NCBI RefSeq assembly: GCF_000417875.1
Contig: NW_006920870.1
Span: 746,727-810,726, forward strand
Length of the DNA stretch: 64,000 nucleotides
Reading direction: 5' to 3'
From: Pseudozyma flocculosa PF-1
Lineage: Eukaryota; Basidiomycota; Ustilaginomycetes; Ustilaginales; Ustilaginaceae
The notes below the pieces were generated by a model, which saw only the letters and a list, made by a program, of their open reading frames with translations, ran no database searches and had not been told where the DNA came from. A program made the position numbers and the translations under genes. This document shows, in pieces, positions 22,561 to 33,831 of this stretch (positions are counted from its first letter, which is position 1; each line of letters opens with the position of its first letter).

Positions 22561-25298
22561 ACGGCGTCTGCCCCCCTGCAACGGCCGAGGTGTGGACGGA
22601 GCTGTAGAATCTACGAATGAGCCTGCGAAAAGTGTGGGGCCGGGCACGCACGTCTTGGCGTGCACCCGCGACGTTGCCAGCAGAGGTCATGGGTCGGTCT
22701 GTCTCGTCTAAGGGGGTGGATCTGCTTGTGGCTGAGCCTGGACACGTCTTGGCTTGCAGATCAAGCAAGCAGGCGATTCGGTCGGCCGGCCATCTGGACC
22801 GTTTGTCTTTGCATGATGGCCCGGGGTGGCGGGCCCATGCGCGGATTCTAGATGAGGCGGGAGTCGATTGCTGCAAGGGGCTACCGCCGAGCTGAGAAGC
22901 TGGGACGAGATCTCCCGGCCTATCTTTGACAGCCTCGTTCGACCAGGCTTCTCTGCACTAGCCGAAGTGAACACGTATGTATCGGGCGACATCGACAGTG
23001 GAAGTGGACGCTACTCGATCAGAACTGACCCATACCTGACCCTCGAGGAGCAGAGCGGCTGTGGTCATGGTCATACCTGGCGCTACGCACTCCTCGGACT
23101 GGCCGTCTTCGGCCGTAAGCTGGAGTCAGGGCTGCCAGCATCGGACCGCAGAGGCTAGGCCAGCCGTCGCTGTGCTTGGGCAACGCGACAGGCTGGGCCG
23201 GGTCGAGCGTGACAGGTGATTCAGGTACGAGGGCGCTGGCAGGCAGGCCAGGCCAGCAGGCTCACCGCCCATACACAGGCGGCCGGCTAGGGACGACGAA
23301 GCGAGGCCAGGGCGATGCAGGGAGGCGGGAGGCTGCGCCCGGGCGGAAGAGAGAAAAGTCGACCGACGCCCAGCAGGCAGGCTGGGGCATGCGTGCGCGT
23401 CGACTGGCCGAGGCGGGCTGCCCATCAACCAACCAACCAACCAACCAAGCAAGGAGCCCATCTGGGGCCGGCTCAGCTCCTGCTTGCTTTGACGTCTGCC
23501 CGCCCCCCTGCTTCATCTGGGCCGAGCGAGCGGCCCTTTGTGCTTCTCGCCCTGGTCCGTGGCGTCGGACAAATGCTCTGATGATTCCTGACGACTCTTG
23601 GTCGACGGACAATACCGATGACCTCGGAGCACGACGCCGCGTCCCTATGAGGTTCGTGCGCAGCGTGGTGCGCCGGATCGACGCCGCGTCGCTGATCTCT
23701 CCTACATAGTTGGCGGGCCATCAACAGCTCAGCGCGTTTGCCGCTGTCATGAAGCGAAGGGTCAAGCCCATGCTATGGATCGACGTGCGGCTGGCTGTAC
23801 CGCTAGCCGCATGCTGACCAGGTGGCCTTCTTCGCGCGGTGGCGGCGGCGGCGACGGTGACAGCGGCAGCGTCTGCAAGCAGGCAGGCAGGCTCTCTGTC
23901 TCTCTCTCCTTCTCCTCGACTTCGACTCGAATCCAATTTCGAGCCGTTGAACAGCGTTTCAGATCGTGTCAAATATATAGAATTGCGTTGCGCTCCGTCG
24001 GTCCTTTCGGACGGCGATTCTGATTTGAAAGCGGTCAGGAAGGGAGAGAGGCCGGGTCAGGGCCCGCTTGCTGGCGGCTGGCGGGTCGGACTCGCGAGCC
24101 CGCCCTCGGGCGATACCGATGCTGCCTGCTTGCTTGCTATAGGCAGGCAGGCAAGCTCGTCTTTCTCTGCTCGACCCACACGAGGAGGTGCAGGCAGGCT
24201 GTTGTCGCTGTGAGATGCTGAGAAGACGCGGCGTGGCAGGCCAGGCAGACAAGCGGGCGGTCGGCCTGCGCAGGCGAGGCGACAGGGAAAGAACAGGCCG
24301 GCAGGCAGCAGCAAGCCCGGCGTGGGTGGGTCGCTGGGCGGACGGGCGGGCGGCATTTTTCCAAACTCAGGCTTGCGTGTGTGGCCTGCCGATGATGCTG
24401 CTTGCTGAGTGGGTCCGGGGGCGTCTGGCTGCTCTGGTGCTGGTGCATCGAGACGCCTGGATGCAGCCAAAGGACGGCCGAGCGGGCGAGCGGGCGGGTG
24501 GGCGAGCGGGCGCCTGCCACGTCCCAACCCGAACATCGACGACTCTTCCTCCATCTCATCGTCGTCCCGTCTCTCTCCTTTCCACCGAGTGCTTGTTGTC
24601 GTCGCCGTCGCTGCCCACCTCCTCTGCCGCGGAAAACATCCAGCCCTTCCTCTTCGACGTCGGCACCACCTCGCGACCTTGCAAGACTTTGCGACCCCCG
24701 CCACGCACGGGGCCAGTCATCTTCTCAGCTCTTACGGCACAGAATCCTCGCACAGCCAGCCCGCCATCTGCCTCGATCACACCCCGCGCACTACTGCATC
24801 GTCCTACCGCCGGCCTACCCCTCTCTTTCGTCGCCTCGGAGCATCTGCCTCTTCGATCAGACGGACCCCGCTTGCCACCTGCAGCCAGTCTTCCAGACGC
24901 TACCAAAGTCCAACCTCTAATCCTCGATTGCATACCGTCGGGACTGGTCTTCACCACTGCAATCGTCCGCTGAACGCAGGACAAAGGATCGCCCCTCGCC
25001 CTTCGCTTGGCGGATCTTGCAAGCCACCACCATCCGAACCTCGCCCGACATCCGTCTCAGCTGGCACCGAGCTCATCGCCTGATCTACCTCGCCCAGCCC
25101 GAAGAGCGGCCAGATCCAAGAACGACTAGAGCTCTATCCAGCCGACCCGGCTTCCTTCTCGCAGCCTCAGCGGAAGTCGCTGCACTGCTTGACCAGAGTA
25201 CCTCCAGCGAGCCTCCTCGATCTAGGCGTTCAAGCTAGATCAGCGCTGCAAGGAAACCGAGCCTACCTCGACGCTGAGCGGCGATCTCGTTCCAGAAG
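22561..25298. other. Long intergenic region between ARP3 and the RhoGAP gene
   Basis: The largest gap in the window (2.7 kb). It contains GGCAGGC-type tracts (about 23235-23425 and 24130-24320), a CAAC/CCAA-rich tract near 23428-23450, and a TC-rich stretch at 24530-24640 that may begin the RhoGAP leader. I see no motif-bearing reading frame, tRNA or repeat element. It probably holds the ARP3 3' flank and a long RhoGAP promoter and leader. Confidence 0.4.
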
Positions 25299-28200
25299 AT
25301 GGCGGCCGTGTCTTCTCGGTCTCATAGAGACACGGTAGAGAGCGCAGACAACCACGCTGCTCTGGCGGATGGCGCTTCGGCCAACTCCCATGCGTCAGCC
25401 TCTCGCGGCGGCAGCAGCTCCATCAGCCGATCAGGTTCTTCGAGCAACACTCCGGGCCCCCTGTCCCTCGCAGACGCCCTCGCACGGTCCGGCAACGACT
25501 ATGCCGCCGCTCTCGACAGCGTTCTGGCCGAGCGGAACAAGCTGGCTCTCGACGCGACCAAGCTCAACTCCGAAAACGTGCGCATCTGGAACCTCATGGG
25601 TCGGATCAGGAAGGAGAACGAGGCGATGAAGGCCAAAGTCCTCGAGCTCGAACGAGGCTCGTCCGCCGGCTCCACCAATCGGGGCTCGCCGCTCGCACCC
25701 GCTGCCGTCATCTCGCCAGCGTCTCCAGCGTCTGCCCGTCGTAGACTGCCCGGAACGTGGGAGACGGAGCGCGCGGGGAGCCCCCTGAACTCTCCAAAGC
25801 CCCTGAGATCTCCAGCGCCCCCGGATGAAGCGGATGGCGGAGGCAGGGGCAACAGCGCATCCAGTGGCCAGATGTCGGCTTCCAACTCCGCCTATGGACA
25901 GGCATTCGCTCAGCAGCAGCAGGATCAGACCAGCACATCGGCAGTGCCGTCGAACGCACCTCGGCCTGGACAAAGGACATCTTCGGGTCAGGCTCGGGAT
26001 CCACTCGATGGCCCAAGCACCAACTTTGACCAGAGCGCGCTGGCATCGCCCGTCTCGCCGACGCAGCAGTCGTCGATCATGCAGCAGCGCGCCGCAGCCA
26101 AGGCACAGTCGCTGGCCCGGGTCATGCACGGCAACAACGGGGACTCCCTGGGAAGCGGGGAAAGCGGCGATTTTGAGGCAGTCGACCGCAGCTCAGTTTC
26201 GGGCACCGACGAGGGATCGGTAGGAGGGCCTACGCTCTCGGATCGGACCCACGCGGATTCGACCTCGCCCTCCGCGCATGTCAACGGAGGCGGCATCAGG
26301 TCGATCCCGGAGCAGCAGCAACAATCGGGCTCTCGGTACGCCGATGGATCGAGCCGCGTTCCTCCGTCGCCGAGTCGCTCTATGTCCCAGATGAGCGCCT
26401 CGGCGACTTCGGCTGCGCCAGAGCGCAGGTCGTTTGCGTCCAGGGCCGCGACCGACGACCGAACCACGCCAAGCATTCGCTCCGTTCGTGGGAAAGAGGG
26501 CGGCCGCAAGCTGGTGCTCTCGCCGCGGCTGGACGCCTCACTGCTCAGGGTGGTGGGTCTCAGGATTGTGGCAACCAACTACAAGCTCGGCGACCGAGGC
26601 AAGGAGGCGATCTCCTTCCTCATCACCATCGAGATCCTGCAGCCGCCTGCCGCCTGGGCCAATGCGCCCCCCACTGAGGCGACGCCGCCCTTATTCTGGA
26701 CGCTCGAGAAGAACTACAGCGACATCCTCGGCCTCGATGCTCGCCTACGCCAAAAGTACGGCAAGAAGACCGCCCAGCGGCTGGCCCCCCTTCCCGACAA
26801 GAACCTCTTCAAGGATCATGCGCCTGCCAAGGTCGACCAGAGAAAGGCGCTCCTGGAGATCTACCTCCAGGCTCTGCTGGTCCTGGAGCTGCCCGACAAG
26901 GATGACGTTTGCACCTTCCTCTGCACGGACGTGGTGCCCGACCGCGCCACCGATCCGTACACGACCAGCAAGGAGGGATTCCTGACCAAGAAGGGTCAGA
27001 ACCTCGGCAGATGGGTCACCCGGTTCTACGTACTTCGCCACTCGGTCCTCAACTACTACGAAACGGTGAGTATCGTGTGTCTTAGCTCTTCTGCACAATG
27101 TGCGCACCCCTACCGGCATGAACTGACCCGTTGCCTGTTCTTCCTCTGCGTGCGGTTCGGCTACCTTCCTGCCTCAGCGCGGCGGTGCCCAGATCGGATC
27201 GATCAACATCAAGGAAGCACAGATTGGCCGTCAGCAGAAGACGTCGTCTGCTAGCGAGTCCGACGAGACGTCATACCGACACGCCTTTCTCATCCTCGAG
27301 AAGCGGGCGGGAAACAGCCACGAGCCCCCGCACATTGCCCGACACGTGCTCTGCGCAGAGAGCGACGAGGAGCGGGATGAATGGGTCGACGTCTTGGTCC
27401 GCGCCATCGCAGAGATGGAGAGCATCGCCAACGGCGAGGCGACAAAGGCGACGTCGCAGCCTAGCTCTGCGGGGCTTTCGAGCCAGACTGGCGGCAGTTT
27501 GCGTGATCCCACGTCGCCGCGGGATCGACACGAGGACGCTGGCGGCTCCGCCTCTCACGAGTCCACGCCCTACGGCCACGCAAGGCGGGGCGACCGCGAC
27601 GAGCAGCCGCTCAGCCCTCGCGACGGCGTTCAGAGCTCGAACCAGAGCCGCGCGTCGACGTCGAGGCGAGACCTCGGCGGATATGCCGACAGCGCCTACA
27701 GCGCGCCTGGCTCCGGCCAGGGGCCCCATGGCCTGTCGGTCAACCCGTCGCTCCCGTCGTCGGCCTCGAGCCGCACCCTCGGCGAGCCCCGTAGTCCGGT
27801 CACTCGCACCGGTCTGGCGCGCGAAAGCCAAGATATCCCCGGATCCCCAGGATCCAAGCACGAGGCACTGCCCCGCAGCAAGCCGGCCATCAGTGGGCCG
27901 ATGAACGGCGCACCGATCCCAACCGGCTACAAGTTTGGGGCCAAGGACGAGGCCGTCTCGGCCCCGCACGACGGCAAAAAGGACGACCGTAAGCGCTTCT
28001 GGCAGGGCTTCCGCGGCTTCGGCCACAACGACAAGCATTCGCCGCGCGAGCCCCGGCCCGTCTTTGGCGTGCCGCTGGCCGAGTCGATCGCCATCTCGAG
28101 CATCCACGAGGGTTTGGAGCTGCCGTCGGTCGTGTATCGCTGCATCGAGTACCTCGAGAAGACAAACGCCGCCATGGAGGAGGGCATCTACCGGTTGAGC

Positions 28201-29299
28201 GGCAGCTCGGCCGTCATCAAGACGCTCAAGGACCGCTTCAACGCCGAGGGCGATGTCGACCTCTTGGCGGGCGAGCAGTACTATGACCCCCATGCGATCG
28301 CCGGCCTGCTCAAGACATTCCTCCGGGAGCTCCCCACCAGCGTCCTTACGCGAGAGCTCCACCTCGACTTTATGAGGCTCAATGGTGAGTGGTCCGTCCG
28401 CTGCGGGTTCGGAGCTCAACTGCATCTGCTGACGTCGTCAATCGGCCTGGCTCATCGGTTCCTCTCCCCCCCGCCCACAGAGATCGAGGATCGCACGGAA
28501 AAGCTCAATGAGCTCGGCCATCTCGTGTCGATGCTGCCGCTGGCCAACTATTCCCTGCTCCGGACCCTCTGCAGCCAGTGAGTGGCCCCTTTTGTCGGCG
28601 TGCTGGATTGCGAGGCCTGTCGCTCACTCAGCCTTTCATCCTCGATCCGGTCTACCCGCCCACAGCCTCATCAAGATCATCGAGCACGCCGATGTCAACA
28701 AGATGACGATGCGCAACGTCGGCATCGTCTTCAGTCCAACGCTGGCAATCGGTAAGCAAAAGACCCGGACCCGACCTGGTAACCATTACGAAGGCTGATC
28801 GCTGACACCCGATCTGGCTCTCTCTGCACCTCCGCACGCAGGTGCCGGGATCTTCGCCCTCTTCTTGACCGAGTTCGACAACGTCTTCTTCACCGACGCC
28901 AAGGGCGAGCCGGCCGCGCGCGTCATCGAGGAAGACATCCTGGCGCCCGACGCGTCCGAGCTCGGCTACTCGGAGGAAGGGACGGTGGCCGACACGGGCA
29001 GCAGCCTGGAGAACGCCAGTGCGGCCCACTCGTCGCAGCAGGGGCATGCCAGCAAAGCGAGGAGCAAGCGCAACAGCCTGCAATACCGCGAGTCGCAGGC
29101 CGAGAGGCTCCTCGGCCTCGAGGGGAGGAGGCTGAGCTACCGCGAAAAGGAAGAAGACTGGGCGGGCATCGGAGCCGGCGGCGGGATGGCGGCCGGAGAC
29201 ATGCACCACGCCGATCCGCGACAGGGTCCGCCCCAGGCGACATCGACGACGACCACGCCCACGGGCGACGAGGTTGAGGTGCCGGTCCGCCGGCATTGA
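25299..29299 (+). CDS. BEM3: PX-PH-RhoGAP protein (Bem3 type)
   Basis: GTPase-activating protein for Rho-type GTPases, most likely Cdc42, at sites of polarised growth (by analogy with yeast Bem3). Exons: 25299-27065, 27178-28384, 28481-28577, 28666-28751, 28842-29299; 1204 residues. Order of parts: Ser-rich N-terminus; short coiled coil (about residues 75-120, AERNKLALDATKLNSENVRI); long disordered Ser/Pro/Gln region; PX domain (about 405-545, with KNYSDILGLDARLRQKYG and LAPLPDKNLFKDH); PH domain (about 557-670, KEGFLTKKGQNLGRWVTRFY, continued after the first intron); disordered linker; RhoGAP domain (about 884-1065). The arginine finger is Arg928 in GIYRLSG. The GAP domain also has LLKTFLRELP and RNVGIVFSPTL. 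PX, PH and GAP in this order is the Bem3 architecture. The C-terminal 130 residues are unstructured. The start has no competitor upstream in frame. Confidence 0.9.
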
Positions 29300-29902
29300 A
29301 CGGAGAGGTCAGCCTCGATCTGTTCGGCCGGTCGCAAGCCCGCGCTCCTTCGCCGCTGGCCCTAGGCCATTCCGCCACGGGGCCCAGCCCTGGCCTTCAG
29401 CCACACGGCGCAACAACCGCCTGAACGCCGCATCCGCAACGGAACCGCCCGTCAGTCACACCCATGCTCAAGATACCCTCCCTTGCCACCCACTACCACC
29501 ACCGCTACATCGATTCGATCCCTGCTCTCTCTCTCTGCCTTGCGCTCTTCCCACTTCGACACCCGGTGGTCCGCCGCGCGGCCTCCCTTCTTGCTATGCC
29601 CGACAGAGCTGCCCCCACACGGCTCGCCACGGCTACCTTTTTCCTCCCTCTTTCTTCCTTCCCCTCTGCTCGTCTCTCAACTGCCAAGGGCCCCCTTTTG
29701 GCGCCACTCGCTCATGTTGCTCCTCTACGGTCGCTACCCCCTCCTCCCATCATCCGCTCTACAGTGACGTGGACCAATACCAACCTCCTGTTTCCCTTCC
29801 TCCTTTGCCCGTGGCTGCCTGCCTGCCTGCCTGCCTTCTGATCAGCCTGTCCAAACAGCTCACTAGAGCCAAAGAAAGATAGGTCCAAGCAGCAAAAAGA
29901 TT
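29300..29902. other. Intergenic region after the RhoGAP gene
   Basis: Probable 3' UTR and flank of the RhoGAP gene. It is pyrimidine-rich from 29490 on, ending in a GCCT repeat (about 29814-29836). The T5 terminator of the minus-strand 5S rRNA gene lies at 29894-29898. No gene is seen. Confidence 0.45.
29894..29898 (-). terminator. RNA polymerase III terminator of the 5S gene
   Basis: On the minus strand the 5S sequence is followed after four bases by five T residues (AAAAA on the plus strand at 29894-29898), the normal RNA polymerase III stop signal. Confidence 0.75.
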
Positions 29903-30020
29903 AACTGCAGCACCTAGGATTCCCGCGTGGTCCCCCACCGCAGTACTAGCTAGGCGGTACCCTGCTTAACTTTGCAGATCGGACGGGATGCAGTGCTTTC
30001 AGGGTCCTATGGCCGCAGAT
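29903..30020 (-). rRNA. 5S ribosomal RNA
   Basis: 118 bases on the minus strand, the standard 5S length. Read 5' to 3' it starts ATCTGCGGCCATAGGACCCT, continues with GAAAGCACTGCATCCCGTCC, then the internal promoter A box AAGTTAAGCAGGGT, the segment CCGCCTAGCTAGTAC, the highly conserved GGTGGGGGACCACGCGGGAA, and ends TCCTAGGTGCTGCAGTT. The 5' CTGC and 3' GCAG pair as the terminal helix. This pattern is typical of basidiomycete 5S RNA. A five-T terminator follows directly. A TATA-like stretch (TTTATTTGG, minus strand, about 30041-30050) sits 21-30 bases upstream. No other copy and no 18S/28S sequence is seen in the window, so this is a dispersed copy. Confidence 0.93.
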
Positions 30021-30180
30021 GGAAAGCTGAGATCAAGTACTCCAAATAAACCCTTGTTCTAGATGAGAAGCTGGTGTCACCAGGTGAAAGAAGAAAGCTG
30101 CTAGGGTATGGTCACATGGAATGCTGCTCAGATCGGTCCTTGGGCGAAGACCGCAAACGTCTTTCTTCTGCGACGAACCG

Positions 30181-31128
30181 TCATTCATGATCCTCTTCCG
30201 GCTCGTCTTCACTGGAGCCTGCATCCTGATCCATGTCGTCGTCGTCTTCGGTCCATTCTTCGTCCTCTTCGGTCTCCCAGTCCTCGCCGATGCCGTCGGT
30301 GTCGAGGAGGTAGGTATGGCTGAGGACGAGCGACGTCAGGCGCGGGACGACGCGCCCCATCTTCTCCCCGTCGTCGTGGCCGTCTGGGAGAGGAGCGGGG
30401 TCCTGTCCGGTAAAGGCCTTGTGGAGGAGGTGCCCGACGTTGCGGAGGAAGGAGCACGATGCGAGGTTGAGCGACTTGAGGTTGGCAAACGACGGGTCGA
30501 GGAGGATCGCCTCGATCGTGGCGTCGTCGACGTCTGTTCGCTCCAGATTGAGCGTGGTCAGGGCCCGTGGTGGCATGTTGCTGCCGATCAGAGTGACGGA
30601 TTCAAACAGGTTTAGCTTGGGCCCAAGGAACGGCCTGAGCACTGAGTAGGAGAGGTCCAGCGTCTCGAGGCTCTCCCACCATGCCGAGTAGCCATCAGAG
30701 AGGTAGTTCCGGGCGAGGTGGATAGTCCCCCTGGGATAGCCCACCAGATCGCGGGGGAGGCCCCTCACTGCAAAGCTCTTGAGGTGGGGCAAGGTGCGCG
30801 GAAGGCCCGCCATCTGCCGGGCAAGCTCGGGCGACTGGGGGATGTGACGACTGCCGGGATGGGCCAGGTCGAAATGTCGAGTGAGGAGGCCGTGATTGGT
30901 CTCCGAGATCGTGCGGAGGAAGGCGCGGAGCCCGTCGTCCCACTGCAGCTCGACGCGGTGGTAGAGCATGGGCAGCGCAATGTCCCGGACCTGGCGAGAG
31001 ACGAGGCACAGGTTGTAGAGCGCCAAGCGATTCGCGCTTCGCAGCTGCTGGTCTTCGCCGTGGGGGATCAGCTGCGAAAAGATGGCCGTCATGACCTCCA
31101 AAGGCAGGCCTGGGAAAGTCGAAGCCAT
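30181..31128 (-). CDS. F-box / leucine-rich repeat-like protein
   Basis: Probable SCF ubiquitin-ligase adaptor (inference), unrelated in detail to the tandem F-box family. Single exon, 315 residues, read on the minus strand from the ATG at 31128 to TGA at 30183-30181. The F-box-like N-terminus begins MASTFPGLPLEVMTAIFSQL and continues to LCLVSRQVRDIALPMLYHRV. The middle has leucine-rich stretches with LRR-like spacing (SLETLDLSYSVL, ALTTLNLERTDVDD, NLKSLNLASCSFL, RLTSLVLSHTYLL). The last 35 residues are almost all Asp/Glu. The open frame runs upstream to 31335, but that extension has no ATG; MASTFPG is the first ATG and sits right before the F-box. It ends 160 bases from the 5S gene. Confidence 0.8.
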   Translation of the reverse strand: MASTFPGLPLEVMTAIFSQLIPHGEDQQLRSANRLALYNLCLVSRQVRDIALPMLYHRVELQWDDGLRAFLRTISETNHGLLTRHFDLAHPGSRHIPQSPELARQMAGLPRTLPHLKSFAVRGLPRDLVGYPRGTIHLARNYLSDGYSAWWESLETLDLSYSVLRPFLGPKLNLFESVTLIGSNMPPRALTTLNLERTDVDDATIEAILLDPSFANLKSLNLASCSFLRNVGHLLHKAFTGQDPAPLPDGHDDGEKMGRVVPRLTSLVLSHTYLLDTDGIGEDWETEEDEEWTEDDDDMDQDAGSSEDEPEEDHE

Positions 31129-31828
31129 GGTCGGAGGTGGCCGTGCCGCGCAGGATGCGGCCGCGCACTTCGCGAGAGTATCCCCAGTTGACGACGAAGG
31201 ACCGGAGCCGGAGTGCCTGAAGGCGGCAAAGGCAGCCACGCTTTTGATGTACGACGGTGCCGACTTGTCGCTGCAAGGTGGTGCGCGCCCTCTGGTCGCT
31301 TTGTCCTCGGTAGCTGGACGGGGTGCCGCCCACAAAGGCCGACTCTCTGTCTCAATCCCCAGCGACCGCTCCCTGTGCGACCTCGACCTTGATCCGATGT
31401 CGCATCAAAAGTCCGCCTGTGGCGCTACACGGCACGATCTGGGCGCTGCTTTGCGGTCGAGAGAGCCGGATGTGCTGCTGGGTGCTTCCGAAGCGGTCGA
31501 GGAAAGAGGTGGGTGGGGGATGAAGGGCAAAGGAAAGGAGAGGGGCGGCTACTCGCGGCGAGAAAAATGCGGTGGAGGCGAGTGTGGAAGATGCCTGGCG
31601 CCTCCCTGCGTCAGGTTCTCGACCGGATTCCGGATTCCTTTCGCATGCCATGCACCAGCCCAGCCTGAGCTTCTTGCTGGCCTCACCACGCCGAACGGCA
31701 TCGTCGAAGGCCTTGTCTTCTATGGTCATTCACAAAGACGGAGCGCCGAACAGGTCGTCTATCTATCTACATCTACAACTCCATCTATCGTCCCCAGCTC
31801 CTCCTGGCCCATCGCCCGGTGCACGCCC
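31129..31828. other. Intergenic region, F-box/LRR promoter and EPT1 3' flank
   Basis: Both neighbours are on the minus strand, so this holds the promoter of the F-box/LRR gene and the 3' flank of EPT1. A long plus-strand open frame (31082-33055) crosses it but is antisense to both genes. No other feature is seen. Confidence 0.45.
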
Positions 31829-33295
31829 TCAGAAACGCTTCCTGGCATCGCTGTGGCCGCGCTTCCTTCCCGGGATGCCCAGCCGGCTGCCGCCCGCACC
31901 CGTGCTGTCTTCGACGCGCGGCGACGTGTTGGTCAGGGGCATCGTGTCGGCGTCCTTCTTGGTCTTGACGACGAAGCAGGCCATGCCCATCTCGGTGGTG
32001 ATGGTGGTGATGACGTTGTGGCAGAAGTGCAGGTAGAGCACCGCGGCAAAGCCCAGCGAGACGTAGACGACCATTCGCGTCGATTCCGGGTCGCGCTGGA
32101 CGATCGAGTGCGGCAGGATGGCGTCGAGGGCACCGACAATGCTCCAGGCGGTGGCCACGTTCCAGTACGGGAAGGGCGCCTTGGTGACGTGGGCCACGAT
32201 CAGGAGGCCGACGTTGTAGGCGAAAGTGATGCCCCAGAAACCGACAAAGGGCAGGAAGGCGTGGGTGTCGGCCAGGATGAAGGAGCGGTTTGCCGCCATC
32301 CAGACCAGGTTGGCGGCGATCTGCAGCACCAGAGGAAAGAGGCCGCTGAGAGGCGCAATAACCGACTGCTTGCGCTCGCGCCGAGCTGCAACTACGTTGG
32401 AATAGCTGGCGACCACGTTGAGGCCGAGTCCGATGGCTCCAAAGGTCAGGAACGCGTCATTGAGCGGCAGGTTGAGCCATGCAAAGCGTTCCCGGACCGC
32501 ATTGATCGAGGCCAGACCAGTCACGTTGAGGATGCCGCGGTCCCAGAAGAGGGGACCGCCGGCAAAGCCGGTGAGCGCGTAGATGAAGACGATCATGAGG
32601 ATGCCCTCGACCGGACCGGAAAAGGCCGAGAGGTAGAGGGTGCCCGTGTGATACTCCTCCCAGGTGGTCAGGTAGAAGTTGGCCAGCGTTGCGACGAGGG
32701 ATGCAGGGGCCCACCACGACCTGCCGAGGTTGAGGGCGGCCGCGCAGAGGACACACTCGAGCGTGGTGTTGATCGCATCGCAGCCATGGTCAAAAAGTTC
32801 GCCGAGGGGGCCGGCCATTCCAGTCCTCCTGGCCTGCTTTCCATCAATGCTGTCCAGGCTCTGGTAGGCGAACAGGCAGATGGCCCACGTGTAGAAGATC
32901 CAGGGGGGCAGGCAGGTGGCCGAGTGGGAGCTGGGAGCGAAGTCGACCTTCTGCACAGGCTGCGGGATGGCAAAGTTGCTGAAGAGGTTGCGGACGGGCA
33001 GCGCGTCGTGCGGGTAGGCCTCGCGGAGGGCGAGGGTGTGGGCGGTCGAGTCTAGCTTGAGCTGGGTCGCGCACTGAAGCGCCGGGTCGATGTAGGCGAG
33101 GGTGCCAAAGTTGATGGCGACAAGGGCCAGTCCAGAGAGGGTGATGGTGTTGGGGGCCACCGAGAGCGGGAAGAGGGTGACCAGCCAGTTCCACCAGGGG
33201 CCGAGGACGTACTTTGAGACGAGCGACTTGTCCGTGCCGCTGTACTTGTACAGATGGAGGTTCTGCCTCCGGGCTGCGGGGATGTAGTCGAACAT
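31829..33295 (-). CDS. EPT1: Ethanolamine/choline phosphotransferase (CDP-alcohol type)
   Basis: Integral membrane enzyme of the Kennedy pathway. It joins CDP-ethanolamine or CDP-choline to diacylglycerol to make PE or PC in the ER/Golgi membrane (family knowledge). Intronless, 488 residues. The catalytic CDP-alcohol phosphotransferase motif DG(x)2AR(x)8G(x)3D(x)3D is complete: Asp151, Gly152, Ala155, Arg156, Gly165, Asp169, Asp173. Several hydrophobic segments follow (for example around LVATLANFYLTTW, GILMIVFIYALTGF, VVYVSLGFAAVLYL). The N-terminus MFDYIPAARRQNLHLYKYSG is typical of the family. The tail is basic and hydrophilic. Sequence alone does not settle choline versus ethanolamine preference. 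Divergent from ARH1 with 536 bases between starts. Confidence 0.92.
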   Translation of the reverse strand: MFDYIPAARRQNLHLYKYSGTDKSLVSKYVLGPWWNWLVTLFPLSVAPNTITLSGLALVAINFGTLAYIDPALQCATQLKLDSTAHTLALREAYPHDALPVRNLFSNFAIPQPVQKVDFAPSSHSATCLPPWIFYTWAICLFAYQSLDSIDGKQARRTGMAGPLGELFDHGCDAINTTLECVLCAAALNLGRSWWAPASLVATLANFYLTTWEEYHTGTLYLSAFSGPVEGILMIVFIYALTGFAGGPLFWDRGILNVTGLASINAVRERFAWLNLPLNDAFLTFGAIGLGLNVVASYSNVVAARRERKQSVIAPLSGLFPLVLQIAANLVWMAANRSFILADTHAFLPFVGFWGITFAYNVGLLIVAHVTKAPFPYWNVATAWSIVGALDAILPHSIVQRDPESTRMVVYVSLGFAAVLYLHFCHNVITTITTEMGMACFVVKTKKDADTMPLTNTSPRVEDSTGAGGSRLGIPGRKRGHSDARKRF

Positions 33296-33831
33296 GGCTG
33301 GCTGGCTGCACGCGATGGCCCGTCTTTGGCGGGGAGTTCTATGGTGATGGTGGTGAGGAGGAACAGCGTGAGAAGTGGATGGATGCCGACGGTCTATTCA
33401 GCCTCACTTTCTGGTCGACCCCTGCTTGGGATGACGACGCGCCATTTGCGGCAGCGACGAGGCGGAGAAAGCGAGAAAGTGAAAGCGGCGGCAGCGGCCC
33501 TCTGCAACGTGCAGCCCCGTGCAGCGAAGAAAGGAAAAAGAGCGGCGGGCGGGCCTGGCCTGGGCAAAAGCAGAGCAGGCGCGACCCCAACCGACCCCAA
33601 AGGGCCGACGCCCGCTTTCGGAGGCAAGCGTCCGCCGCTCAGGCCAGCTCGACTTTGGGTCGCAGCCTCCACTTTTTCCGAGGTCCCGGATCGTCCGAAA
33701 GTTGGTGGTGACTCCAAGGGGGGTCAGGACATGCCAGCTTCCCTCTTGATTGCCGCCATACCACCCCCGATAAACGCCGAGTCTCGTCTACCTCCCACTT
33801 CGGCCCGTACCGAAGTCTCCAACAGAGAAGC
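33296..33831. promoter_or_regulatory. Divergent promoter, EPT1 / ARH1
   Basis: 536 bases between two divergent ATGs. It is GC-rich with an A/G-rich stretch around 33460-33560. No TATA box or long repeat is obvious. Open frames crossing it use non-ATG starts. Confidence 0.5.

Noticed and set aside
27271..28425. 384-codon minus-strand open frame
   Set aside because: Antisense to exon 2 of the PX-PH-RhoGAP gene; no independent motif.
31082..33055. 657-codon plus-strand open frame
   Set aside because: It lies antisense to EPT1 and to the 5' end and promoter of the F-box/LRR gene; its Gly/Glu/Val-rich composition is what the reverse strand of a GC-rich gene gives. EPT1 has catalytic motifs on the other strand.
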